From contig CAVWEX010000001.1 in NCBI GenBank assembly GCA_963754125.1, forward strand, positions 186,001 through 250,000: a DNA stretch of 64,000 nucleotides, written 5' to 3'. The DNA comes from RPQJ01 sp963754125. Lineage in GTDB: Bacteria > Pseudomonadota > Gammaproteobacteria > Steroidobacterales > Steroidobacteraceae. This document shows positions 9,397-23,106 of this stretch, piece after piece. The notes under the pieces are model-generated. The model searched no databases. It had not been told where the DNA came from and saw only the letters and a list, made by a program, of their open reading frames with translations. How positions within the stretch are numbered: position 1 is the first letter of the stretch; each line of letters starts with the position of its first letter. The translations under genes were made by a program, and so were the position numbers.

Positions 9397-11097
9397 ATGA
9401 ACACGGCGGACGCGTCGGCACTGAAACTCTTCCAGAAGCACGAGGCCTCGCTGCGCGCGGCACGGAGCGCCTGCCTCGAGCGCGGCTGGTTCAGCCTGTT
9501 CCAGGAGACACCCGACCGTCACCCCGGGGGCGAGGCGGCGCGGGAGGCCGCGGCGGCGGCGTTTCGCGCCCAGCTCGGACGACCTTTCGACCTCGAGCAG
9601 CCCGGCACCATCGACCGCGTCGGCGACGAGGTCTCGCCCTACACCTGCGAGCCGCTCGGCATCGACTACCCGCGCGGCGACCCGGACGCGCTGTTCGCGG
9701 CGGCACGGCGGGCCATGCCCGGCTGGGCCGCGGCCTCTCCGAACGCCCGCCTCGGCGTGTGCATGGAGATCGTCGAGCGCCTGTACGCCGACGTGTTCCT
9801 CGGCGCACAGTCGGTGATGCACACGGCCGGCCAGGGTGCACTGATGAGCTACGCCGGCAGCGGCACCAATGCGCTCGACCGCGGCGTCGAGGCGCTCGCC
9901 TACGCGCAGGCGGCCATGGCGGACGTGCCGGCCGAGGCCCTCTGGGAGCGCCGCTTCGGCGCGACGACCCTGCGGCTGCGCAAGCGCTACCGGCTGGTGC
10001 CACGCGGTGTCGCCGTGTGCTTCACCTGCGCCACCTTCCCGACCTGGAACGCCTATCCGGCGATGCTCGCGAGCCTCGCGACCGGCAACGCCGTCATCGT
10101 GAAGCCGCACCCGACTGCGATCCTGCCCATGGCACTCGCCGTGCGCGCCTGCCGCGAGGTGCTGGCCACTTCGGGCTACTCGCCCGACCTCGTCACGCTG
10201 TGCTGCGATACGATCGTCGACCCCGTCGGCAAGCGCCTCGTGAAGCACCCGCAGGCGGCGATCGTGGACTTCACCGGCAGCGCGCGCTTCGGCGCCTGGG
10301 TCGAGGGCAATGCCGCGCCCGCGCTCTGCTACACCGAGACCTCGGGCGTGAACACGGTGGTGGTCGAATCGGTCGAGGCACTGGAGCCCGTGGTGCGCAG
10401 CCTCGCCACGACCATGAGCCTGTTCTCCGCGCAGATGTGCACCTCGCCGCAGAACGTCTACGTGCCGCGCGACGGCATCCGCTGTGGCGGGCGGCGGATC
10501 GCGCCCGAGGAGTTCGGCGCCGCGCTCGCCGACGCGATCTCGTTCATCGCCGACGATCACCGTCGGGCCGGCCAGATCATGGCGGCGATCCAGTCGCCCG
10601 GCACGCTGGCGCTCATCGAGGAATTGGCCGGGTCGGGTCGCCGCCGCGGCCGCGTGCTGCGCGAGTCGGCGCCCTACGTGCACGCGGACTTCCCGGCGGC
10701 CCGCACGCGCACGCCGCTGCTCGTGGCGGTCGAGGCCGGCGAGCGCGACCTCTACGGCGAGGAGCGCTTCGGTCCGATCGGCTTCGTGATCACCGCGGCC
10801 GACCGCGACGCCGCGCTCGACGAGGCGGCCGGCGACGCGCGCCTCGGTGGCGCGATCACCGCTTTCGTGTACTCGACGGACCCGGCCTATCTCGCGCGCG
10901 CGGAGCAGGCGTTCTCGGAGTCCGGCGCCCAGCTCACCTGCAACCTGACCGGGCCGATGCCGCTGAATTTCGCCGCCGCCTACAGCGACTACCACGTCAC
11001 CGGTCTGAACCCCGCCGGCAACGCGACCCTGACGGACCTCGCGTTCGTCGCCTCGCGCTTTCGCATCACGCAGGTGCGCGCACCCGAGACGGCCTGA
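9397..11097 (+). CDS. PaaN-like aldehyde dehydrogenase family protein
   Basis: NAD(P)-dependent aldehyde dehydrogenase fold, closest in appearance to the proteins called phenylacetic acid degradation protein PaaN. The nucleophile Cys sits in SLFSAQMCTSPQNVYVP; the Glu region reads YTETSGVNTVVVES instead of the usual ELGGKN, and the nucleotide-binding region contains VIVKPHPTAILPM. 566 aa, longer than typical 480-500 aa aldehyde dehydrogenases, as in the PaaN subgroup. It follows the lipocalin-like gene by 30 nt. It could oxidise an aldehyde made by the carotenoid/stilbene oxygenase; that link is inference. Confidence 0.75.
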   Translation: MNTADASALKLFQKHEASLRAARSACLERGWFSLFQETPDRHPGGEAAREAAAAAFRAQLGRPFDLEQPGTIDRVGDEVSPYTCEPLGIDYPRGDPDALFAAARRAMPGWAAASPNARLGVCMEIVERLYADVFLGAQSVMHTAGQGALMSYAGSGTNALDRGVEALAYAQAAMADVPAEALWERRFGATTLRLRKRYRLVPRGVAVCFTCATFPTWNAYPAMLASLATGNAVIVKPHPTAILPMALAVRACREVLATSGYSPDLVTLCCDTIVDPVGKRLVKHPQAAIVDFTGSARFGAWVEGNAAPALCYTETSGVNTVVVESVEALEPVVRSLATTMSLFSAQMCTSPQNVYVPRDGIRCGGRRIAPEEFGAALADAISFIADDHRRAGQIMAAIQSPGTLALIEELAGSGRRRGRVLRESAPYVHADFPAARTRTPLLVAVEAGERDLYGEERFGPIGFVITAADRDAALDEAAGDARLGGAITAFVYSTDPAYLARAEQAFSESGAQLTCNLTGPMPLNFAAAYSDYHVTGLNPAGNATLTDLAFVASRFRITQVRAPETA

Positions 11098-12303
11098 TCA
11101 GCTCCGCTGCAGCAGCACCGCAGCGCCGACGCCCGAGACGGCGTGGGCCACGGCCACGCCCCACTCGACGTCCTGGCGCTCCATCTCGGCGAGCAGGGTC
11201 GCCACCAGGATCGCGCCCGAGGCGCCCATGGGATGCCCCATCGCGAGGTGCCCGCCGCTCTGGTTGGCGCGTTCGGCGGCCTGCGGATGACGACGGCGGA
11301 ACGTGGCCGGCACCGCGGCAAACGCCTCCATGAACTCGATCGCGCCGACGTCCTCGAGCGCGAGGCCGCTGCGGTCGAGCACACGCTCGAGCGCCGCGAA
11401 GCCGGCCGCGAACGGGTCGAGCGGATCGGTGTTCACCTCGGCCACGGCGGCGAGGCGCGCGCGAGGCACGAGCCCGAACTCGGCCGCCCGCTCGCGCGTC
11501 CCGATCAGCACCAGCGCGGCACCGTCGGCCATCGGCGGGCAGTGCGGAACGGCGTGCAGGTAGCGCAGCCCGCCGAGCGACGGGTCCACGGCGTTCACGA
11601 TCGCCTCGCCGCCCAGCGCGCCGAGCGCCGCGAACGCGGCCGGAAAGCGGTCGAGGTCGCCGGCCGTGAGCCCGGGACGGACCAGCTCGTCGCGCTCGAC
11701 GCGCACGCCGTCGGGGCGGGTCACCGGCACGACGGTGGTGGCGTAGCGGCCGTCCTGCCAGGCGCGGCCGGCCTGCCGGTGGGACGCCACCGTCACCTCG
11801 TCGAGGTCCGCGCGCGTGAGTCCCTCGCGGGTCGCGAGCCAGTCGGCGACGACCGGCGGTGCGAGGTAGCGAAAGTGCGCGGCCAGCGACGCATCGCGGT
11901 AGAACGAGGCGCCGTCTGCTTCGAAGGCGGCCTGCGACATGCTCTCCACGCCGCCGGCGAGAGCGAGACGGTCCTCGCCGGTCGCCACCGCGCGCGCGGC
12001 CGCCGCGAGCGCGCTCATGCCGGAAACGCAGTAGTTGTTCAACGTCACCGCGACCGCGGCGTCGGGCAGGCCGGCGTGGATGCGCGACAGCAGCGCGAGA
12101 TGCCCGCCCTGCGGCCCGGCCTGCGTGACGCAGCCGAGCACCAGCCGGTCCACCGCCGCCAGTGCGTTTGCTGCACCGCGGGAGCGCAGCGCATTCGCGA
12201 CCTGGCCGACGAGGTCCCACGGCGGAACATTCGCGAGCGCGCCGTCCGGCTTGCCCTTGCCGCGCGGAGTACGGATCGCGTCGAGGACGTGGATCTCGGG
12301 CAT
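11098..12303 (-). CDS. Thiolase family protein (acyl-CoA acetyl/acyltransferase) with altered second Cys
   Basis: Thiolase that would cleave or condense acyl-CoA chains. The first catalytic Cys (residue 92) lies in NNYCVSGMSAL and the His motif is GGHLAMGHPMGASGA. The C-terminal motif that normally supplies the second Cys (C-x-G-G/A-G-x-G) reads AHAVSGVGAAVLL here, with His where Cys is expected. Either the enzyme uses a different base or it is non-degradative. Start ATG at 12303 begins PEIHVLDAIRTPRGKG; an earlier in-frame ATG at 12330 adds nine residues. 401 aa. Its 3' end abuts the PaaN-like gene tail to tail. Confidence 0.82.
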   Translation of the reverse strand: MPEIHVLDAIRTPRGKGKPDGALANVPPWDLVGQVANALRSRGAANALAAVDRLVLGCVTQAGPQGGHLALLSRIHAGLPDAAVAVTLNNYCVSGMSALAAAARAVATGEDRLALAGGVESMSQAAFEADGASFYRDASLAAHFRYLAPPVVADWLATREGLTRADLDEVTVASHRQAGRAWQDGRYATTVVPVTRPDGVRVERDELVRPGLTAGDLDRFPAAFAALGALGGEAIVNAVDPSLGGLRYLHAVPHCPPMADGAALVLIGTRERAAEFGLVPRARLAAVAEVNTDPLDPFAAGFAALERVLDRSGLALEDVGAIEFMEAFAAVPATFRRRHPQAAERANQSGGHLAMGHPMGASGAILVATLLAEMERQDVEWGVAVAHAVSGVGAAVLLQRS

Positions 12304-12329
12304 GGGACCACCTCGTGCGGGCCGGGGCA

Positions 12330-12358
12330 TTGTCGACGGCGCGGGACTGCGGTATTTA
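12330..12358 (+). promoter_or_regulatory. Candidate promoter for the TonB-dependent receptor
   Basis: TTGTCG at 12330-12335 and TATTTA at 12353-12358 are 17 nt apart, in the short gap between the divergent thiolase and receptor genes. The match to the -10 consensus is modest. Confidence 0.35.
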
Positions 12359-12415
12359 GTCTGCTACTGCAAGCTACCTGACGAATACAACTCTGCACAA
12401 CCGGGGGACGATGCA

Positions 12416-14665
<2,250 letters not shown>

Positions 14666-14787
14666 TCACGGGCGGCAGGGAGCAGGCCTGCAGCTCGTGA
14701 GCGCCCGCTGGCAAACAAGGGCCGCTTGCCGCGCGTCACGTGGTCCGCAGGTGACACGGAATCGATCGGAGAGGCGACGAGGCCGAA

Positions 14788-15177
14788 ATGATTCAAGGAT
14801 CCTGTCTCTGTGGCGCAGTACGGTGGCAATTTGAGGGTGAACCCGATGGAGCCACCGCCTGCAACTGCACCGCCTGCCGGCGATACGGAGTGCTTTGGGG
14901 CTACGACTACGAAGGCGAAGGCATCAAGGTCGCGGGCCCCACGCAGGCGTATGTCCGGGGCACAGCCCTCGCGTTCCACTTCTGTCCAGCCTGTGGCTGC
15001 GTGGCGTTCTGGCGCGGACTGAGGAAGGATGAGGATGGACGGGTCCGGATCGCCGTGAACCTGCGCCTTGCCGAGCCCGACGCTGTGGCACGAATCCCGA
15101 TCGACCACTTCGACGGGCTCGACACATTTGAGGACCTGCCGCGAGACGGTCGCTGTGTCGTTGACTACTGGTTCTGA
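14788..15177 (+). CDS. GFA family (glutathione-dependent formaldehyde-activating-like) zinc protein
   Basis: 129-aa Mss4-like fold protein. Zinc-binding Cys residues appear as GSCLCGAVRW, ACNCTACRRYG and FHFCPACGCVAFW, the normal GFA pattern. Most family members are not glutathione-formaldehyde adduct enzymes, so a general thiol or zinc function is all that can be said. It stands alone between the TonB receptor and the sortase, 122 nt after the receptor stop; that gap shows no convincing terminator. Confidence 0.85.
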   Translation: MIQGSCLCGAVRWQFEGEPDGATACNCTACRRYGVLWGYDYEGEGIKVAGPTQAYVRGTALAFHFCPACGCVAFWRGLRKDEDGRVRIAVNLRLAEPDAVARIPIDHFDGLDTFEDLPRDGRCVVDYWF

Positions 15178-15318
15178 GCCGCAGGCAGCGACCTGAACCC
15201 CGGCTCGACCGGAACCCTTCTGATGGGAGCACGGCGCCAGCCGCCGCCCCTCGTCCCGCGACCGATACGTACTGCGGCGGCCTTCGCCGAGGCGTACGGT
15301 GGTGAAACGGAGGGTGTC

Positions 15319-16005
15319 ATGCTCAGGCCAGGCCGGCCGACACCAAAGGCGCTCAAGCTGCTCGAGTACTGCTGCTGGGGACTCGGGGCCGGACTCCTGA
15401 TCACCTACCTCGCCTCGACGCTCTGGGCCCAGTACGGGTACCGGTCGGCGCTCATCGCGTTCGAGGCATCACGTGCCGGGGTCGCAGTCGCGGCGCCGCT
15501 CGACGGAGATGACCCGCGCCTTCATGCGGGCCTCGCCTACGCCCCACCCGAACAGTCCGGATGGTCGACGGAACGCGTCCGCCAGTACGCGGAGGCCCGC
15601 TGGAACGTGCCCCTTACGCCCGAGGCCGTCATCCGCATTCCTTCGCTCGGCCTCGAAGTGCCGGTCTTTCCCGGCGAGACCGAGGCCAACATGACCCGCG
15701 GCGCGGGCCGCATCACCGGGTCGCCGCGGTTCGGCGAGCCCGGCAACGTCAGCGTCTCGTCGCATCGCGACGGGTTCTTCCGCAAGCTCGAGGACATCGA
15801 GGTCGGCGACGAAATCGTGGTGGACACCCGCGCGGCCACGTATCGCTACGTCGTCGAGGAGATCCGCGTCACCGAGCCCACGGACACGGTCGCGCTGTGG
15901 CCCGGCGAGGTGCCGGAACTCACCCTGGTGACCTGCTATCCCTTCAATTTCATCGGGCGCGCCCCGCAGCGTTACGTGGTGCGGGCAGAGCTGCGCAAGG
16001 AGTAA
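15319..16005 (+). CDS. Class D-like sortase transpeptidase
   Basis: Membrane-anchored Cys transpeptidase that cuts a C-terminal sorting signal on an exported protein. One N-terminal membrane helix (GLGAGLLITYLASTLW), then the sortase barrel with the catalytic His in VSVSSHRDGFFRKL, catalytic Cys in ELTLVTCYPF and catalytic Arg in APQRYVVRAE. 228 aa from the ATG at 15319; the frame is open upstream, but residues before this Met are unlike a sortase. Gram-negative sortases are uncommon. The next gene, 2 nt downstream, encodes a secreted protein with an LPQTA tail signal, an evident dedicated substrate. Class D sortases are known to prefer LPxTA. Confidence 0.9.
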   Translation: MLRPGRPTPKALKLLEYCCWGLGAGLLITYLASTLWAQYGYRSALIAFEASRAGVAVAAPLDGDDPRLHAGLAYAPPEQSGWSTERVRQYAEARWNVPLTPEAVIRIPSLGLEVPVFPGETEANMTRGAGRITGSPRFGEPGNVSVSSHRDGFFRKLEDIEVGDEIVVDTRAATYRYVVEEIRVTEPTDTVALWPGEVPELTLVTCYPFNFIGRAPQRYVVRAELRKE

Positions 16006-16007
16006 CC

Positions 16008-16637
16008 ATGAGGCGATCCGCAAGAATTCTCGCGACGACCGTGCTCCTCGGTGTTGGCATCAACGCGTCGGCACTCGGCGTGATCGCCGGGGACTGCGAC
16101 AGCCTGCGCGCTCAGGCGCAGCTGCTCGCACGGCATCCGGAGGTGGGCACCGCCTGCGAGTCCATCGTGGCGATCGAAGGGCGGCGCTACCTGCTCATGA
16201 GCGCCGAGTTGCGCCAGGTGCAGCCCGAACAGCTGGTGCTGCGCTTCCGGGGCGCGACCGAGGACACCGTCTTCGGCCCGGGCGCCGACCAGTCGATCGT
16301 CGGCGACGCGGGTGCAGCACTGCCCGCCGACACCGCGGTGGGCTCGTCGCTTCGCGTCTTCGTCCCCGAAGATCGCGTGCTGGAGGTGTTCGGCGAGACG
16401 TCCACGATCGGTGGGTCGCCCGTGCCGGTGGCCGTGCAAGCCGCCGAGAGCAGCAACGCCCGCGACGCGCGTATCTCGAACTACACGTGCTGCCCGCGCC
16501 GCCGACCGTGGTACCCGATCATCGACGTGCTGCCGCAGACCGCGACGCCGCTGCCGCTGCCGCTGATCGGACTGCTCGGGCTCGGACTGCTCGCGGTGGC
16601 AGCGGGACTCGCGCGTCGTCGACTGCGCAGCGGCTGA
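16008..16637 (+). CDS. Secreted protein with LPQTA sorting signal, presumed sortase substrate
   Basis: 209 aa. N-terminal signal peptide (MRRSARILATTVLLGVGINASA), a middle region of about 140 residues with no recognised domain, a Cys pair in ISNYTCCPRRRPW, and a C-terminal tail consisting of LPQTA, a hydrophobic segment (PLIGLLGLGLLAVAAGLA) and a basic end RRRLRSG. That tripartite tail is the standard sortase signal. Other Cys residues lie in AGDCDSL and GTACESI, so periplasmic disulfides are possible. It begins 2 nt after the sortase stop, so the two form an operon. The function of the cargo is unknown. Confidence 0.8.
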   Translation: MRRSARILATTVLLGVGINASALGVIAGDCDSLRAQAQLLARHPEVGTACESIVAIEGRRYLLMSAELRQVQPEQLVLRFRGATEDTVFGPGADQSIVGDAGAALPADTAVGSSLRVFVPEDRVLEVFGETSTIGGSPVPVAVQAAESSNARDARISNYTCCPRRRPWYPIIDVLPQTATPLPLPLIGLLGLGLLAVAAGLARRRLRSG

Positions 16638-16674
16638 ATCGTTCGTCGCGGTCGTTGCCCGCGAGGCGCTCGCC

Positions 16675-17322
16675 TCAGGCCGCGGACCGGCGGAAGGCCG
16701 CGTTGCGCAGGAAGCAGGCGACCTGCTCGGCGACGTCCGCGGCCAGCAGCATGCCGATGTGGCTGTGCGGGAGCACCAGGTGGTCGGTGAGGCCGGGGAT
16801 GCGGGTCTCGCTGACCGCGACCGTCCCGTCGTTGTCCTCGTCGAAGTGCGCGAAGAACTGGCCCGTGCCGACGCGCAGCGTGCCGGCGATCGCGCCGAGT
16901 GGCCGGCTGCCGGTCCAGCGGCGGTTGCAGGGCTCGGCGAGCTCGCCGAGCACGTGGGGGCCCAGCAGCGGCCGCAGCATCGGCCAGCGGGACGCGCCGC
17001 GCGCGGCCTTGCTGCCGTTCAGCGGCGAGCCGAGCACCACGGCGTTGCCGGCGAACCGGCCGGCACCACATTCGGCCAGCGTGCGATACACCATGAGGCC
17101 GCCGAGGCTGTGCCCCACGAGGTGCACGCGCCCCTCGCCGCCCGCCTCGGCGGCGAACTCGGCGAGGGCGGCGCAGATTGCGGCCACGTCGCCCTGCAGC
17201 GTGGGGTAGGAGAACGTGCGGACGTCGAAGCCGTGCTCGTGACGCAGGCGATAACCCAGCATCCCGAGTTCCGTCCCGTTCATCCACAGCCCGTGGACCA
17301 GGACGACGCGCTCGCCGGGCAT
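16675..17322 (-). CDS. Alpha/beta hydrolase, triacylglycerol lipase/esterase-like
   Basis: Small serine esterase fold, 215 aa. Oxyanion-hole sequence VVLVHGLWMNG near the N-terminus, nucleophile elbow HLVGHSLGGLM, and a catalytic His in DHLVLPHSHIGMLL. The Asp is probably in the segment around DNDGTVAVSETRIPG. No signal peptide, so cytoplasmic. ATG overlaps the aspS stop by 4 nt (ATGA), indicating translational coupling. The natural substrate cannot be inferred. As written, an indel in aspS puts the first half of aspS and this gene in one open frame; that is not a real fusion. Confidence 0.8.
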   Translation of the reverse strand: MPGERVVLVHGLWMNGTELGMLGYRLRHEHGFDVRTFSYPTLQGDVAAICAALAEFAAEAGGEGRVHLVGHSLGGLMVYRTLAECGAGRFAGNAVVLGSPLNGSKAARGASRWPMLRPLLGPHVLGELAEPCNRRWTGSRPLGAIAGTLRVGTGQFFAHFDEDNDGTVAVSETRIPGLTDHLVLPHSHIGMLLAADVAEQVACFLRNAAFRRSAA

Positions 17323-19098
17323 CACTCCTTGACCGGCGTCCTGACGCGGATGTGCAGGTCGCGCAGCTGCTGCTCGGACACCTCGGTCGGCGCATCCGTG
17401 AGCGGGCAGCTCGCGGTCTGGGTCTTCGGGAAGGCGATCACGTCGCGGATCGACTCCGCGCCCGCCATCAGCATCACGAGCCGATCGAGGCCGAACGCGA
17501 TGCCGCCGTGCGGCGGCGCGCCGTAGCGCAGCGCCTCGAGCAGGAAGCCGAATTTCTTCTGCGCCTCCTCCGGCCCGATGCCGAGCATCTCGAACACCGT
17601 GGACTGCATCTCGTTGCGGTGGATACGCACCGAGCCGCCGCCGATCTCCGAGCCGTTCAGCACCATGTCGTAGGCGCGGGCGACCGCGCCGCCCGGGTTC
17701 GCCTTGAGCGCCGCCGGGTCGTCGTTCACCGGCGCGGTGAACGGGTGGTGCATGGCGGACCAGCGCTTCGCGTCCGGGTCCCACTCGAACATCGGGAAGT
17801 CGACGACCCACAGCGGCCGCCAGCCCTCCTCGACCAGCCCCAGGTCCTGGCCGACCTTGAGGCGCAGCGCGCCGAGCGCGTCGTTGACCACCTTCGCCTT
17901 GTCCGCGCCGAAGAACACGAGGTCGCCGGTCGTGGCGCCGGTGCGCTCCATCAGCCCCGCCACGGCCGCATCCGACAGGAACTTGAGGATCGGCGACTGC
18001 AGCCCGTCGCGCCCCTTCGCGGCGTCGTTCACCTTGACGTAGGCGAGGCCCTTGGCGCCGTAGCGCGCGACGTAGGCCGCGTAGTCGTCGATCTGCTTGC
18101 GCGAGAGCTTCTCGCCGCCGCCCGGCACGCGCAGCGCCGCCACGCGGCCCTCGGGGTCGGCCGACGGGCCGGAGAACACCTTGAACTCGCTGTCCTTCAC
18201 GAGGTCGGCGACGTCCACGAGTTCGAGCGAAACGCGCAGGTCGGGCTTGTCCGAGGCGTAGCGGCGCATCGCCTCGGCGTAGGTCATGCGCGGGATCGGG
18301 TTCGGCAGCGCCACGCCCAGCACCTTCGAGAACAGCTCCCGGACCAGCCCCTCCATCAGGCCCATGATCTCGTCGCGGGCGAGGAACGACGTCTCGACGT
18401 CGAGCTGCGTGAACTCCGGCTGGCGGTCGGCGCGCAGGTCCTCGTCGCGGAAGCAGCGCACGATCTGGTAGTAGCGGTCGAAGCCCGCCATCATCAGCAG
18501 CTGCTTGAAGATCTGCGGCGACTGCGGCAGCGCGAAGAACTTGCCCGGCCTGGGTGCGACTCGGCACGAGGTAGTCGCGCGCGCCTTCGGGCGTGGCCTT
18601 GGTGAGCATCGGCGTCTCGACGTCCACGAAGCCGTGGCCGTCGAGGTATTCGCGCATCGCGCGGGTCACCGCGTGGCGCAGGCGCAGCCGGTGCTGCATC
18701 ACGTCGCGGCGCAGGTCCACGTAGCGGTACTTGAGGCGGGTCTCCTCGCGCACCTCTTCGTCGAGCTGGAACGGCAGCGGCTCGGAGCGGTTCAGGACCT
18801 CGAGCGAGGTGGCGAGCAGCTCGACCCGGCCGGAGGCGAGGTTCGCGTTGACCGTGCCCTCGGGACGCGGCCGCACCGTGCCCTCCACCTTGAGCACCCA
18901 CTCGCCGCGCACGCGCTCGGCCTCCGCGAAGACCGCGGCCGCGTCGGGATCGAACACGAGCTGCAGCAGGCCGCTGCGGTCGCGCAGGTCCACGAAGATG
19001 ACGCCGCCGTGATCGCGCCGCCGGTGGACCCAGCCCGCGACGGCGACGGTGGAACCGACGAGGCGCTCGTTGACCTCGCCGCAGTAGTGAGTTCGCAT
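17322..19098 (-). CDS. aspS: Aspartyl-tRNA synthetase
   Basis: Class II synthetase that charges tRNA-Asp (or tRNA-Asp and tRNA-Asn in non-discriminating forms). N-terminal OB fold (MRTHYCGEVNERLVGSTVAV, VIFVDLRDRSG), motif 2 region RCFRDEDLRADRQPEF, the bacterial GAD insert (LVFFGADKAKVVNDALGA), MHHPFTAP, and motif 3 GIAFGLDRLVML. About 591 aa, the bacterial length. A G inserted near 18545 (GCCGGCAAG to GCCGGGCAAG) breaks the frame; removing it restores the conserved QAGKFFALPQSPQ. Start ATG at 19098 matches the usual MRT opening; ATG at 19104 is an alternative. Confidence 0.93.
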
Positions 19099-19164
19099 GG
19101 GCATGTGTGTACCGGGCGGTGCTACCGGCGCGCGATGGCCGGAAATTGCAGAGGGGGCGGGATG

Positions 19165-19870
19165 TTACGGACCGCTCTCGGGCGGTGCAAGGCGGCCGTC
19201 GACCGGCTTGTTCTTCCAGGTGGGGACCACGACCCCGAGCGTGAGCAGCATCTTGAAGGCCTCGTCGACCGTCATGTCCATCATGACGACCTCGTCCTTC
19301 GGCACCAGCACGAGGAATCCGGTCGTCGGATTCGGCGTCGTGGGAACGAAGACGCAGGTGACCATCTGCTCGGTCCGAGCCTGCGACCTCCTCGAGGTCG
19401 TGGGCCGTGATGAAACCGATGCTGAAGATGCCCTTGCGCGGGAACTCGACCATCACGACCTGCTTGAACGACGAACCCTTGTCGGTCAGCACGGTTTCGC
19501 TGAAGGTCTTCGCGCCACCGTAGACGGAGCCGACCACCGGGATCCGGCGCACCATGTCCTCGATGCCCGTCACGATGCGCTTGCCGAACAGGTTGCGGGC
19601 GATCACGCCGGTCCCGAACAGCAGCAGCAGCGACAGCGCGATGCCGACGCCCGGGACGTAGTGGCCGAACAGGGCCTCGGGCCGCCACGACGGGGGCAGC
19701 AGCACGAGCGAGCTGTCGAGAATGCGGGTCAGGAAGCGGAAGACCCAGACCGTGATCATGATCGGGATCCAGACCAGCAGGCCGCCGATCAGGTAGTTGC
19801 GCAGGGCCCGTGCCCGCGGGTGCGCCTTGTGCGACTTTTCGGCCGCGGCGTCCGGGGCATCATCGATCAC
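19165..19870 (-). CDS. DUF502 family inner-membrane protein
   Basis: About 234 aa with two N-terminal membrane segments (NYLIGGLLVWIPIMITVWVF and VPGVGIALSLLLLFGTGVIA) and the conserved cytoplasmic motifs PVVGSVYGGAKTFSETVL, VVMVEFPRKGIFSIGF and FVPTTPNPTTGFLVLVP. Function is unknown; DUF502 genes often sit next to aspS, as here. The GTG start at 19870 is chosen because GAGGAG overlaps the stop of the preceding gene at good spacing. One +1 indel near 19374 (CGACC to CGGACC) separates the two halves. Confidence 0.88.
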
Positions 19871-19881
19871 GGGCGAACTCC

Positions 19882-20304
19882 TCAGCGCTTCTTGCCGCGA
19901 GCCGGACTGCTCTTGCGGGCCGGTGCCTTCGGCCTGGCGCGTGCCGCCGTCTTCGCGGCGGGCTTCGGCACCACGGTGCGCGATCTCGATTCCGCCGGCG
20001 CGGCGGCGGGCTTGGCGGTGGACTTGGTCTCGGACTTGGTCTCGGCCGGCGCCTCGGTCTTGGTCTCGGCCTTCGCCGGCTCCGGGTCGCCCTTCTCCAC
20101 GAGGTTGCGCTTGCTCTCCTTGTCGGACTTGAAGTCGGTCTCGTACCAGCCGCTGCCGGCGAGCCGGAACAGCGGCGCGGACATGAGTCGCTTCAGGCTG
20201 TGCTTGCCGCACTCCGGGCATTCGCGCAGCGGCTTGTCTGAGATCTTCTGCAGTGCCTCGAGGTGATGGCCGCACTTCTCGCACTGGTATTCGTAGATCG
20301 GCAT
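19882..20304 (-). CDS. FmdB-type zinc ribbon protein with long Lys/Ala/Pro tail
   Basis: 140 aa. The first ~60 residues are the FmdB/CxxC putative regulatory domain (PIYEYQCEKCGHHLEAL, RECPECGKHSLKRL, GSGWYETDFKSDK), which binds zinc through two CxxC pairs. The remaining ~80 residues are a disordered tail built of Lys, Ala, Pro, Thr and Glu, a composition typical of nucleic-acid-associated tails. The gene precedes DUF502 and aspS on the same strand with a 12-nt gap, a common arrangement in proteobacteria. Exact role unknown. Confidence 0.85.
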   Translation of the reverse strand: MPIYEYQCEKCGHHLEALQKISDKPLRECPECGKHSLKRLMSAPLFRLAGSGWYETDFKSDKESKRNLVEKGDPEPAKAETKTEAPAETKSETKSTAKPAAAPAESRSRTVVPKPAAKTAARARPKAPARKSSPARGKKR

Positions 20305-20340
20305 GGCTGCGGTCGGGTCTCGTTGCGCCGGGACGCGTGA

Positions 20341-22979
<2,639 letters not shown>

Positions 22980-23013
22980 GGGGGAGGCTCCGGGAAGGGC
23001 GTCGGTTGATCCC

Positions 23014-23043
23014 TAGGTGGGGGCAGCCGTGAGGGAGGTCAAG
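23014..23043 (-). promoter_or_regulatory. Candidate sigma-32 heat-shock promoter of clpB
   Basis: On the minus strand CTTGACC is followed after 14 nt by CCCCACCTA, close to the RpoH pattern CTTGAAA-N13/15-CCCCATNTA. It ends 35 nt before the clpB ATG, the place expected for a heat-shock chaperone promoter. Confidence 0.55.
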
Positions 23044-23106
23044 GGCCGACGGCTGTCGAGGCCGCGCCGCGGGCGCCCTGCCGCGCCGCGTCCGGGACGC
23101 TCGCTC

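Noticed and set aside
16675..19104. Apparent fusion of aspartyl-tRNA synthetase N-terminus with an esterase
   Set aside because: The G inserted near 18545 throws the first half of aspS into the esterase frame. The true aspS C-terminus lies in another frame and the esterase has its own ATG.
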